Assembly (NCBI GenBank): GCA_016869835.1 | Contig: VGDH01000019.1 | Span: forward strand, 1 to 34,611 | Direction of reading: 5' to 3' | DNA length: 34,611 nucleotides | Source: Alphaproteobacteria bacterium | GTDB taxonomy: Bacteria > Pseudomonadota > Alphaproteobacteria > Rhodobacterales > Rhodobacteraceae | Part shown: positions 1 to 9,117 of the stretch, in pieces | Layout: each line of letters starts with the position of its first letter | How positions within the stretch are numbered: position 1 is the first letter of the stretch | Position numbers and translations under genes: made by a program | Notes under the pieces: generated by a model | What the model was told of the DNA's origin: nothing | Seen by the model: the letters and a program-made list of their open reading frames with translations, nothing else | The model's database searches: none

Positions 1-2135
1 CGGATTTGTTGAGGAAATCCTTGTCCATCTTGATGAGGGCCGCCAGCCCAGTTTCCTGCGGCCAGTATTCCGGCGAATAGTCGCGCCCCCAGCTGCCATA
101 GCCCTTTTCCACCCGCAGGCTCATCAGCGCGCGGCTTCCCACGGGGCCTGCGCCCACGGCCTTGCCCGCCTCCAAGAGCGCCGCATAAAGCCGCGCCTGA
201 TCGGCCTCGGCGCAATGCAACTCCCATCCCAGATCGCCGGTAAAGCTGACACGTAGCGCAATGCAGGCCACGCCGGCCACGTCAATCTGCTGCGACCGCA
301 TGAAGGGGAAGGCTGCATTTGACAGGTCTGCATTGGTCAGCCGGGACAGAAGATCGCGGGCCAAGGGGCCGGCCACGTTAAAGCCCGCCATTGCTTCGGT
401 CACGCTCTCCCAAATGGTCCCAACGGGCAAGGGGACGGCATCAAAGAACCGCTTGTGATAGCGCTCGGCCATGCCTGATCCGACCATGAAGTAATCGCCC
501 TCGCCCAGACAGGTGACGGTGAAATCCCCTGCAATCCCGCCCCGCTTGCCGATCAAGGGCGCAAGGCAAGAGCGGCCCGGCGTTGCGGGCATCCGGTTGG
601 CCAAAAGCGCATCCAGCCAGTTGCGCGCGCCGGGGCCGGTAATGCGGTAGCGCGCGAAGTTCGAGATGTCGATGATCCCCGCCCGGTCGCGCAGCATCCG
701 CGCCTCGCGGCCCACCGGGGCCCACCAGTTTTGACGGTCAAAGCCAATGGTTTCTTCCTTTGGCTCGCCCTCAACCGAGAACCACAAGGGATGCTCCCAG
801 CCGTAGTTCAGGCCAAAAACCCCGCCCATCGCCTTTTGTGTCTCGTAGATCGGACGGGTTCGCACAGGGCGGCCTGCCGCGCGCTCTTCATTCGGGAAGT
901 GGATCTTGAAACGGTTGGCGTATTGGTCCCGCACGCGGGCCTTGGTGAAATCCTTGCCCGCCCAGGCACCAAAGCGCGCGAGATCCCAGCCGAACATGTC
1001 GAGCTTTGGTTCGCCCTCAATGATCCATTCCGCCGACAAAAGCCCAAGGCCCCCAGACTGCGAAAAGCCGGGGATGATGCCGTTGCAGCAGAAGTAGTTG
1101 CGTAGTTCCGGCACAGGACCGAACAGAGCGGAGGAGTCCGGCGACCAGATCATCGGGCCGTTGATGACGCGCTTGATCCCCGCTGTGCCCACCACCGGGA
1201 CCCGCTTGATGGCGCGCATCATGTTCGGCTCGATCCGCTCCAGATCATCGGCGAACAGTTCGTGGCCAAAACCATGCGGCGTGCCGTTTTCGGCCCAGAA
1301 TTTCATGTCGCGCTCATAAGCGCCAACAAGCAGGCCCTTGCCTTCTTGGCGCAGGTAATATTCGCCGTCGCGATCCGCGACCGAGGGCAGGCGGCGGTCC
1401 ATCGCGGCGATCTCGGCGATGGTTTCGGTGACGAAATACTGGTGTTCGGTCGGCATCAAGGGCAATTCGATCCCAGCCAGCGCCGCAACCTCGCGGCCCC
1501 AGAGGCCCGCCGCGTTGACCACCCATTGCGTCTGGACCTGCCCCAAGGGGGTTTCCACGATCCATGACCCATCGGCCTGCGGGCGGGTTGCGGTCACAGG
1601 GCAATTGCGATGGATCTCGGCGCCCCGCGCCCGCGCGCCTGCGGCATAGGCCATGGTCACGCCCGAAGGGTCAACATTGCCGCCTTGGGGTTCATACATG
1701 ATGCAGCGGATGCCGTCGAAGTTCACCAAAGGATGCAGCCGCTCGGCCTCATCGCGGCTGACCTCATGGATTCATGCCATAGTATTTCGCCTTGGCCGCC
1801 TGCAGGCGCAGCTGGTGTTCGCGCGCCTCAGTCTGCGCCAGATAAAGGCTGCCGGGCTGGAAGATGCCGCAGCCCTGCCCCGTCTCAGCCTCCAGCTCTT
1901 TGTAAAGGCCCATGGTGTAATGCTGCAGTCGGCTGATGTTGGTGCTGTCATGCAGCCCGTGGATATTGGCCGCCGCGTGCCAGGTTGACCCGCTGGTCAG
2001 CTCTGACCGCTCCAGCAGCATGACATCGCTCCAGCCGAGTTTGGTCAGGTGATACAGGATCGAACAGCCCACAAGTCCGCCACCGATAACGACCGCTTGG
2101 GCATGGGATTTCAGCTTTAGTTCAGGGTTCGTCAT
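1..2135 (-). pseudogene. FAD-dependent dimethylglycine/sarcosine dehydrogenase-like protein with C-terminal GcvT-like domain; frameshifted; runs off left edge
   Basis: N-term MTNPELKLKSHAQAVVIGGGLVGCSILYHLTKLGWSDVMLLERSELTSGSTWHAA (Rossmann FAD motif). The frame stops at TGA 1766-1764; the adjacent frame from CAT GAG GTC (1768) continues HEVSRDEAERLHPLVNFDGIRCIMYEPQGGNVDPSGV and reaches ALMSLRVEKGYGSWGRDYSPEYWPQETGLAALIKMDKDFLNKS at the edge. Could be a real mutation or a sequence error. Confidence 0.85.
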
Positions 2136-3645
2136 GTCCGATCTCTTCTCGCCGTTTGGCGACATAGGCTTGCAGTTCTTCGCGAATGGCAAGGTCCATC
2201 GCGGGTTCCTCGTATTCGGCCAGCGCCTGCTGCCAAAGGTCGGTTGCACGTTGCCCGGCCACCTTGGCCCCGGCAAGCTCCCAGTTCTCATAGCCGCGCC
2301 AATCTGACAGCATGGGCTGATAAAAGGCGTGCTCATAGCGTTCCATCGTATGGGGGGCGCCAAAGAAATGGCCCCCCGCGGGCACATCGCGGATGGCATC
2401 AAAGCCCAACTCGTCCGCATCCCATTTCAGGGGGCGCAGAAATTCCACCATATTCTGCAAAATTTCGACGTCCAAAATCAGCTTTTCATACGATGCGGTC
2501 AGTCCGCCCTCCAGCCAACCCGCCGCGTGATAGATCAGGTTCGCACCCCCCATCACAGCACCCCAAGTGGCCATCGACGTCTCATAAGCCGCCTGAAGGT
2601 CAACTGCGTTCGAGGCATTGGCGTTGGACGTGCGGTAGGGCAGCCCATAGCGCCGCGCCAATTGGCCTGCGATTACATTGGCCTTGGTGTTTTCGGGCGT
2701 GCCGAAGGCGGGCGCGCCTGACCGCATGTCGACGTTACTGGTAAAGGCCCCATACATCACCGGCGCACCCGGCTTGACCAATTGAGTCAGCACCACGCCA
2801 AACAGGGCTTCGGCGTTTTGCTGGGCAAGGGCGGCGGGCAGGGACACCGGGGTCATCGCCCCCATCAGGGTAAAGGGCGTGATGGTTACGGGCTGGCCAT
2901 GTTCGGCCATGGCAATCAGCCCGTCGCCCATGGCGTCATCCAAGAGGCGCGGCGAGTTGACCGAGATGATGGTGACAACGCCAGGATCGCGCGCCATCTC
3001 CTCAAGGCTGATCCCGCGCGAAATCGCCATCATGCGGATGCCGTCCATCGCCCGGCCCCGACCAATCGCGGTGCAATGGAAGGTCAGGTCCGACAGGGTC
3101 AGGTTCGCGAAATAGGTGTCCAAATGCCGGTTGTTTGCGGGCAATTCCTGCGGCGCGGTCACTTGATTGCCGATCATGTGAATCGCGTTGAAGTGATGCG
3201 CGAGGCGAATGAAATTCTGGTAATCGGCCAAATTGCCCGACCGCCGCCCGTTCACCCGGTCATGCACATTAGGCGGGCCTGCGACAAGACCAAAAACCAG
3301 ATGATCGCCGCCCATATACACCCGTTTGCCGGGGTTGCGCGGGGTCAGAGTGAACCGGCGCGGCACGGTAGCCAAGGCTGCCTCGACGATGCTTTCATCG
3401 ATGCGCACGATGCCCTCGTCATCGATCTTTGCCCCGGCAGCAGCAAACAAGATGCGCACGTTGGCGCCCATTACCTTGATCCCCAACTCTTTCAAGATAC
3501 GGATCGAGGTATCGTGCAGGTCCTGCATCTGGTCTGCGGAAAGCATCTCCATCGGCGCATAGGGGTTGCGCACCACCTCCCAAGGCAACTGGGCGATACT
3601 GGCCCCAGCCTTCTCGCGCCGCCCTCGTCTTGCTTCCCGCATAGT
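2122..3645 (-). CDS. Trimethylamine methyltransferase family (MttB superfamily, COG5598-like, non-pyrrolysine) protein
   Basis: ORF 2122..3693; likely start near MREARRGRREKAG. Contains PFTLMGAMTPVSLPAALAQQNAEALFGVVLTQLVKPGAPVMYGAFTSNVDMRSGAPAFGTPE, typical of the family; no internal TAG. Overlaps the start of the downstream dehydrogenase by 14 nt. Confidence 0.9.
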   Translation of the reverse strand, partial: TMREARRGRREKAGASIAQLPWEVVRNPYAPMEMLSADQMQDLHDTSIRILKELGIKVMGANVRILFAAAGAKIDDEGIVRIDESIVEAALATVPRRFTLTPRNPGKRVYMGGDHLVFGLVAGPPNVHDRVNGRRSGNLADYQNFIRLAHHFNAIHMIGNQVTAPQELPANNRHLDTYFANLTLSDLTFHCTAIGRGRAMDGIRMMAISRGISLEEMARDPGVVTIISVNSPRLLDDAMGDGLIAMAEHGQPVTITPFTLMGAMTPVSLPAALAQQNAEALFGVVLTQLVKPGAPVMYGAFTSNVDMRSGAPAFGTPENTKANVIAGQLARRYGLPYRTSNANASNAVDLQAAYETSMATWGAVMGGANLIYHAAGWLEGGLTASYEKLILDVEILQNMVEFLRPLKWDADELGFDAIRDVPAGGHFFGAPHTMERYEHAFYQPMLSDWRGYENWELAGAKVAGQRATDLWQQALAEYEEPAMDLAIREELQAYVAKRREEIGHDEP

Positions 3646-3788
3646 TCTACCTCGCCTTTTGCTGCAGCCTAAGCCCCAGGAAGACAAAGTCACGAAACTG
3701 AAACGGGGGCCTGAACCCAGTTTAAATTAGGGCATAGTCAGTGGCGCGACGATCAGTGAACAACTACTGTATCATCAGGAGAGACGCG

Positions 3789-4658
3789 ATGAAGTATCTG
3801 CCCCCGTTGAATTACATCCGGTCGTTCGAGGCCTCTGCCCGCCATCTCAGCTTTACCAAGGCCGCGGAAGAGTTACGAATGACCCAAGCGGCCGTATCCG
3901 GCCATGTTCGAGCGCTGGAGCAATTCATCGGGCGGCCGCTCTTCTATCGCGCGCCACGTAGCCTAACGCTCACCGAAGTTGCTTCAGCGTATCTTCCAGC
4001 GCTACAGCGCGCCTTGGCTCAGATAGATGTTGCAACCGGTCAGGTGCAGACTGTGCGGCACCGAAAAGAGGTCACGATTGCATGTCCTGCAAGCCTTGCG
4101 ACAAATTGGCTCCCCGAGCGCTTGCGCGCCTACAGGGCTGAAAATCCAGAGGTGGAAGTCACAGTACACGCGACGATCTGGGCGGAAGCCATCGAACAGA
4201 TTGTCGATCTTCGGATCATTCCTCGCCATATCAGCCAATCCGTTGTCGGTGAGAGCCTTTGCGAAGAGCACTTGGTCATGGTGTGCTGCCCAGATTTCAT
4301 GACGGGGCCTGACGCTATGCGGGTCCCTGCCGATGTTCTAAAGAAGGGCCTGATCCACATTCTTGGACGACAGGAGTTGTGGGAGTGTTTTGCAGACCAC
4401 CACGCTATCCCCGATCTCCCAAATGTTCAGGGTCTGAAGACCGACAGTTCCAATGTAGCTTTGGAAATGGCGATCGCAGGACTGGGCTGTGCGGTGACGC
4501 TGGCCTCTTTGGCTGAGGTTCACCTGCAACGTCGCTTGCTCGTTGAACCGTTCCCTAGCAAAATTGCAAGTGGCTGGGGCTATGAACTGCGCCAAGGCGA
4601 GTTAAGCCCGACGCGTGCAAGCGAGAAGCTTACGCAGTTCCTCCTGAAACGCAGTTAG
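3789..4658 (+). CDS. LysR-family transcriptional regulator (GcvA-like)
   Basis: MKYLPPLNYIRSFEASARHLSFTKAAEELRMTQAAVSGHVRALEQFIGRPLFYR is an LTTR wHTH; ggaga RBS upstream of ATG 3789; divergent from the mttB-like gene. Confidence 0.92.
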   Translation: MKYLPPLNYIRSFEASARHLSFTKAAEELRMTQAAVSGHVRALEQFIGRPLFYRAPRSLTLTEVASAYLPALQRALAQIDVATGQVQTVRHRKEVTIACPASLATNWLPERLRAYRAENPEVEVTVHATIWAEAIEQIVDLRIIPRHISQSVVGESLCEEHLVMVCCPDFMTGPDAMRVPADVLKKGLIHILGRQELWECFADHHAIPDLPNVQGLKTDSSNVALEMAIAGLGCAVTLASLAEVHLQRRLLVEPFPSKIASGWGYELRQGELSPTRASEKLTQFLLKRS

Positions 4659-4665
4659 GGCGGCC

Positions 4666-4908
4666 TCAGGAAGCATTACGGACAAGGTGTCTGCAGGGTG
4701 TACGCGAGATTCGAGCCGCAAGAGCGCAATTCTTGCCAAACATGTTCCGCCAGTATTGTACTGTTTCGTGGCTGATCTCGATCCCACGCTCATGAAGGAG
4801 GCCCTCCAAGTTGCGCGGCGACAGTGGGAAACGAATGTAGAGCATCGCCTCCAAGCGGATGATGTCTGGGCTCGTCTTGAAGTAGCGGAAAGGTGAGCGC
4901 TGCGTCAT
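4666..4908 (-). mobile_element. Truncated IS6-family transposase N-terminal remnant
   Basis: MTQRSPFRYFKTSPDIIRLEAMLYIRFPLSPRNLEGLLHERGIEISHETVQYWRNMFG matches the start of IS6-type transposases; the DDE catalytic region is absent. Confidence 0.8.
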
Positions 4909-5099
4909 CCCTAAAGGCTACGCAGACGCCCTCCCCGCCTCAAGCCAGTTTCTTCTGATAGATCCCCCATGTGGGGTCACGCGGATGTTGGCCTCGCTTT
5001 TGGGGTGGGTGAGCAAGCGCCACATGTCCGCCATCAGCGCCCTTGGAACAGTTTAGCATGATTGCGTAGCGGAGGGTTTGCGGCTCATCTTTACCCTAG

Positions 5100-5507
5100 A
5101 TGGAGTTGAAGATGATTAAGAACCGAGGGTCGGCGCCAGCGAAACCCGTGACGACAAAGGCGGCTGCTGAGCAGATTGTTAAGGACATCCGGCGCGCGGC
5201 ACGCAAGCTGCATTCGTCGGAGGAGAAGATCCGGATTGTTTTGTCCGGCCTTCGTGGCGAAGACAGCATTGCCGAGCTTTGCCGCAAGGAAGGCATCGCC
5301 CAAAGCCTGTATTACAGTTGGTCCAAGGAGTTTCTCGAGGCCGGCAAGAAGCGGCTGGCCGGTGATACGGCCCGCCAGGCGAATACAGGTGAGGTGAAGG
5401 ATCTGCGCGCCGAGGCTTTGGCGCTGAAGGAACTGGTAGCCGATCTCAGCCTTGAAAACCGTCTGCTCAAAAAAAACATGACCGGGGCTGGGGGCGACCA
5501 CGAATGA
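5100..5507 (+). mobile_element. IS3-family transposase OrfA
   Basis: SSEEKIRIVLSGLRGEDSIAELCRKEGIAQSLYYSWSKEFLEAGKKRLAGDTARQA...LKELVADLSLENRLLKKN: HTH_Tnp_1 plus coiled-coil as in IS3 OrfA. Confidence 0.88.
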
Positions 5508-5560
5508 GATACCTCGCCGCTGAAAAGCTCGAAATCATCCGGTTGGTGGAGCGACTGGGT
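5504..5560 (+). pseudogene. IS3-family OrfB start, truncated
   Basis: ATG 5504 overlaps orfA stop; MRYLAAEKLEIIRLVE is IS3 OrfB-like, then similarity is lost (RLGCKPRGRVLP...). Confidence 0.6.
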
Positions 5561-5954
5561 TGCAAACCGCGGGGGCGGGTTCTTCCAACTGAACCGAATT
5601 GCCCGCCTCTGAATTTGTCGATCCAGCATCTGTGGCTGTCCCTCAAGAAGGCGGGGGCCGTTTTGGCCCCACCGGGGGGTGGGCCGGGGTCCGAGGACCG
5701 AGGTCATTTGGCCCGAAGGGACCCGTAGCTTGCTCGGCGGAGAGTAGGCCGCAACTGATCGTGGGCCAACAAGTCGGTGCCGATGACAGAAACAGCCAGG
5801 CTCAACCAGAAAAAGGACATCAGGATAGCCGACAGTAACCATGGAAATGTCGCTGAGTCGATGGAACCCTCAAACGAGGAAAGTTTTTGGCACCCATATG
5901 GAACCCAGACCAACACTGACCACATAAAAATTTCGCATAACCTATTGATTTATA

Positions 5955-6030
5955 TGGTGCCCCCAGCAGGACTTGAACCCGCGACCCCCTGATTACAAAT
6001 CAGGTGCTCTACCAGCTGAGCTATAAGGGC
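5955..6030 (-). tRNA. tRNA-Thr (anticodon TGT)
   Basis: Minus strand GCCCTTATAGCTCAGCTGGTAGAGCACCTGATTTGTAATCAGGGGGTCGCGGGTTCAAGTCCTGCTGGGGGCACCA: acceptor, D, anticodon (CCTGA-TTTGTAA-TCAGG), T arms and CCA all present. Confidence 0.96.
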
Positions 6031-6072
6031 ACGAAAGGTGAGATACCCCGCGCGTCCCGCCGTGGCAAGCCC

Positions 6073-7731
6073 TCAGCGATCGCGGTTGGCGCGGGCAAGA
6101 AGTGCCACGGCAGCAAGCCCAAAGCCGGTAACCACAAGGGCGGCCGGCGCAGCCTCGCCCAGGCGTTCAAGGCTGGCAAGCTCATAAACCCGGGTCGAAA
6201 GGGTGTTGAAGTTGAAAGGCCGAAGCAAAAGCGTTGCGGGCAATTCCTTGACGCAATCGACAAAGACCACCAAGAGCGCCGAGGCGACCGAGCCGCGCAT
6301 CAAGGGAAGGTAAAGACGGCGAAGCGTGCCGCCCTGCCCCTCACCCAGGCTGCGCGCGGCCATGGGCAGGCTGGGCGAAATGCGGCCGAAGGCGGCATCC
6401 ACGGCACCCTGGGCAATGCTGAAGAACCGCACGACATAGGCCAGAACAATCGCGGCCGATGTTCCGGTCAGCAACAAGCCGGGATCGCTGCCAGTCAGCG
6501 CCAGGATCCCATCGGCCACCCGATGGTCAAGCGCCGCCAGCGGCACCAGAAGCCCGACGGCAAGCACCGCCCCCGGCGCAGCATAGCCAAGCATCGCGAC
6601 CGGCAGCACCATCCGGGCCAGGCCCCGCCCCGCCATCCGCACGCCATAGACCAGAAACAGCGCCGCCCCCACGGTGATTGCGGCCGCCGCGCCGCCGACG
6701 ATCAACGTATTCAGCGCAGCCTCGTCCAGCCCCGGCGCGATCCAGACCCCCGGTCGGACCAGCGCATGGGTCAGCATGACACCCACCGGCAGCACAAAGC
6801 CGATGATAAAGGGCACAAGACAAAGCCCAAGCGCCAGCCAGGCGCGCCAACCGGTCAGGGATTGAGGCTCGATCGGGCGGGCATGGCGGGCAGCGCGGTG
6901 AAAGCGGGCATTGCGCCGGCTGATCCGCTCAAGCGCGACCAGAACGAAGATCAGCATCATGATGACCCCGGCAATCTGGGCCGCCCCGCCGGCGTTGCTG
7001 CCGTTAAGCCAGGTGGAAAACACCCCCGTCGTCAGGGTCTGCACTCCGAAATGGGCAACCGTGCCGAAATCAGCCACGGTTTCCATCAGCGCCAGTGCCA
7101 CGCCTGCCGCAATCGCCGGACGGGCCAGCGGCAGGCCCAGCCGCCAGAACAGTCCCCAGCCCCCGGTGCCAAGCGCCCGCGCCACCTCATAGACCCCGCC
7201 TGACTGCTCGCGCAGGGCCTGACGGGTCAGAAGATAGACATAGGGGTAAAGCGCGGCCGACAGCACAAGGATGGCCGCCCAGGTGCTGCGAATTTCTGGA
7301 AACCAGTAGTCGCGGGCATCCTGCCAGCCGAAGGCCGTGCGCAGAGCGGTCTGAAACGGGCCGGCGTAGTCGAGAAAATCCACAAGCGCATAGGCCCCGA
7401 CATAGGCCGGCAGCGCCAGCGGGAACAACAGGGCATGCACCAGCCACCCCCGACCCGGAAAGCGGCACATGGTGACAAGCCACGCGGCGCCCGTGCCGAC
7501 CGCCGCCGTCACGATCCCGACGCCCGCCATCATCACCAGCGTCGTGGTGAAATAGCGCGGCAGCACCGTGGCCATCAGATGCGGCCAGATGTTTTCACTG
7601 GGATGCAGCGCGATCCAGAACACTGCCAGCAAGGGCGCCAGCACGACCGCAAGAATGACCAGCGCGGCCAGCGTCCAGCGATCGGGCCACAGGCCCTGCC
7701 CTACAATCCGACTGTTTTGCTTGGTCAACAT
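6073..7731 (-). CDS. Iron(III) ABC transporter permease (FbpB-like, two fused permease halves)
   Basis: 552 aa, many TM segments, two permease repeats (EVARALGTGGWGLFWRLGLPLARPAIAAG; AARSLGEGQGGTLRRLYLPLMRGSVASA). Confidence 0.88.
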   Translation of the reverse strand: MLTKQNSRIVGQGLWPDRWTLAALVILAVVLAPLLAVFWIALHPSENIWPHLMATVLPRYFTTTLVMMAGVGIVTAAVGTGAAWLVTMCRFPGRGWLVHALLFPLALPAYVGAYALVDFLDYAGPFQTALRTAFGWQDARDYWFPEIRSTWAAILVLSAALYPYVYLLTRQALREQSGGVYEVARALGTGGWGLFWRLGLPLARPAIAAGVALALMETVADFGTVAHFGVQTLTTGVFSTWLNGSNAGGAAQIAGVIMMLIFVLVALERISRRNARFHRAARHARPIEPQSLTGWRAWLALGLCLVPFIIGFVLPVGVMLTHALVRPGVWIAPGLDEAALNTLIVGGAAAAITVGAALFLVYGVRMAGRGLARMVLPVAMLGYAAPGAVLAVGLLVPLAALDHRVADGILALTGSDPGLLLTGTSAAIVLAYVVRFFSIAQGAVDAAFGRISPSLPMAARSLGEGQGGTLRRLYLPLMRGSVASALLVVFVDCVKELPATLLLRPFNFNTLSTRVYELASLERLGEAAPAALVVTGFGLAAVALLARANRDR

Positions 7732-7819
7732 GGGCCGGGCTTAGTGGAAAGCGGTTTCCCTGTCCAGAAAAGCCATTATAGTTGCCCCATAAAAAAACAA
7801 GATTTGAGCCGAGTAGATT

Positions 7820-8692
7820 ATGCGGATCGCCTACCACCTTGGGGCCCATTTCACCGATGACGAACGGCTGTTGCGTTGCCTTTTGAAGAACCGCGATGTG
7901 TTGATGCAGCACGAAATCGTCGTGCCGGAGCCAAAACGCTATCGTACGCTCTTGCGCGAAACGGCCACCAAGCTGAAGGGCCAGGCCGCCTCGCTGGACG
8001 ATCAGGCGCTGATTCTGGAACAGATCATTGAAGAAGATCGCGCCGCGCGTCTGATCCTGTCCTGGGACAGCTTTCTGTCCTTGCCGAATTACGTTCTGAA
8101 GGACCGGCTCTATCCGGCCGCAGGCGAAAGGGTGCGCGCCTTTTGCCAGATATTTCCCGAGATCGAGGCCGAATTTCATCTGGCCATCCGCAACCCCGCC
8201 TCGTTCCTGCCGCTGCTTTACGACCGGCTGCAACCCGTGAGCTGTGCCGAGTTTCTGGCCGGGGCCGACCCGCTCAATCTTTATTGGTCCGATGTGATCG
8301 AGCGGATCCTTGATTCCAACCCCGATGCGCCGCTGACGATCTGGTGTGACGAGGATACACCGCTTGTCTGGCCCGAAGTCTTGCGCAGCGTGGCAGGCTT
8401 GCCCGCAGATGTGGTCTTGCAAGGCGAGGATGATCTTTTGACCAGCCTGATGTCAGGCGAAGGCATGACACGGATGCAGGCATACCTTGACAGCCACCCC
8501 CCGCAAAGCGTCATGCAGCGGCGCAAGATCGTCTCGGCCTTCCTTGACAAGTTCGCCCTGCCCGAGCGGGTGGATCAGGACATCGAGATGCCCGGATGGA
8601 CGGCTGACATGGTGTCCGAAATGACCGCGACATACGAAGAGGACGTGGCGCGGATCGCGCAGATGGACGAGATCACCTTTCTGGCACCGTGA
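7820..8692 (+). CDS. Uncharacterised protein, possibly distant sulfotransferase-like N-terminus
   Basis: 290 aa ORF beginning MRIAYHLGAHFTDDERLLRCLLKNRDVLMQHEIVVPEPKRYR; no certain domain recognised. Confidence 0.8.
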   Translation: MRIAYHLGAHFTDDERLLRCLLKNRDVLMQHEIVVPEPKRYRTLLRETATKLKGQAASLDDQALILEQIIEEDRAARLILSWDSFLSLPNYVLKDRLYPAAGERVRAFCQIFPEIEAEFHLAIRNPASFLPLLYDRLQPVSCAEFLAGADPLNLYWSDVIERILDSNPDAPLTIWCDEDTPLVWPEVLRSVAGLPADVVLQGEDDLLTSLMSGEGMTRMQAYLDSHPPQSVMQRRKIVSAFLDKFALPERVDQDIEMPGWTADMVSEMTATYEEDVARIAQMDEITFLAP

Positions 8693-8718
8693 AGCGGGCG
8701 ACCCGGCAACTTGGCCCG

Positions 8719-8973
8719 TCACGACATGCCGAGCGCGGCCTTGTACATGTCCAGAACTGCCTCTTCCTCGGCAATCTCGTCGGGCTTGCGCTTGCGCAGT
8801 GCGATCACCTTCTTCATCACCTTGGTGTCGTAACCGCGCCCCTTGGCCTCGGCCATCAGCTCTTTCTGCTGTTCGGTGACGTCTTTCTTTTCCGCCTCAA
8901 GCTGCTCAAACCGTTCAATGAACTGCCGCAACTCGTCGGCGGTGACATTGTAGGCGTCGTTCGCATCGCTCAT
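8719..8973 (-). CDS. gapR: DUF2312 / GapR-family DNA-binding protein
   Basis: MSDANDAYNVTADELRQFIERFEQLEAEKKDVTEQQKELMAEAKGRGYDTKVMKKVIALRKRKPDEIAEEEAVLDMYKAALGM is the DUF2312 signature. Confidence 0.93.
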   Translation of the reverse strand: MSDANDAYNVTADELRQFIERFEQLEAEKKDVTEQQKELMAEAKGRGYDTKVMKKVIALRKRKPDEIAEEEAVLDMYKAALGMS

Positions 8974-9117
8974 GATCGGTCTCATCTTGAAGGCACTGGA
9001 GTGGCCTTACCTAGCCCGACCGGCCACATGGGTGCAAGCAATCTTGATGGAAAACAGACAGATCTCGCAATCATAACGAAAAAACAACGCCTTGCGGTGA
9101 AATCTGAAGAGTCTACA

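Noticed and set aside
5777-5992. 71-aa ORF ending MVPPAGLEPATP
   Set aside because: The C-terminus is antisense translation of tRNA-Thr (the well-known 'PAGLEPATP' artefact).
6004-7203. 399-aa plus-strand ORF, and similar long ORFs such as 11246..12727(-), 12761..13621(-), 16406..18064(+), 25373..26503(+)
   Set aside because: Shadow ORFs antisense to well-supported genes; Arg/Pro/Gln/His-rich low-complexity composition typical of high-GC antisense frames.
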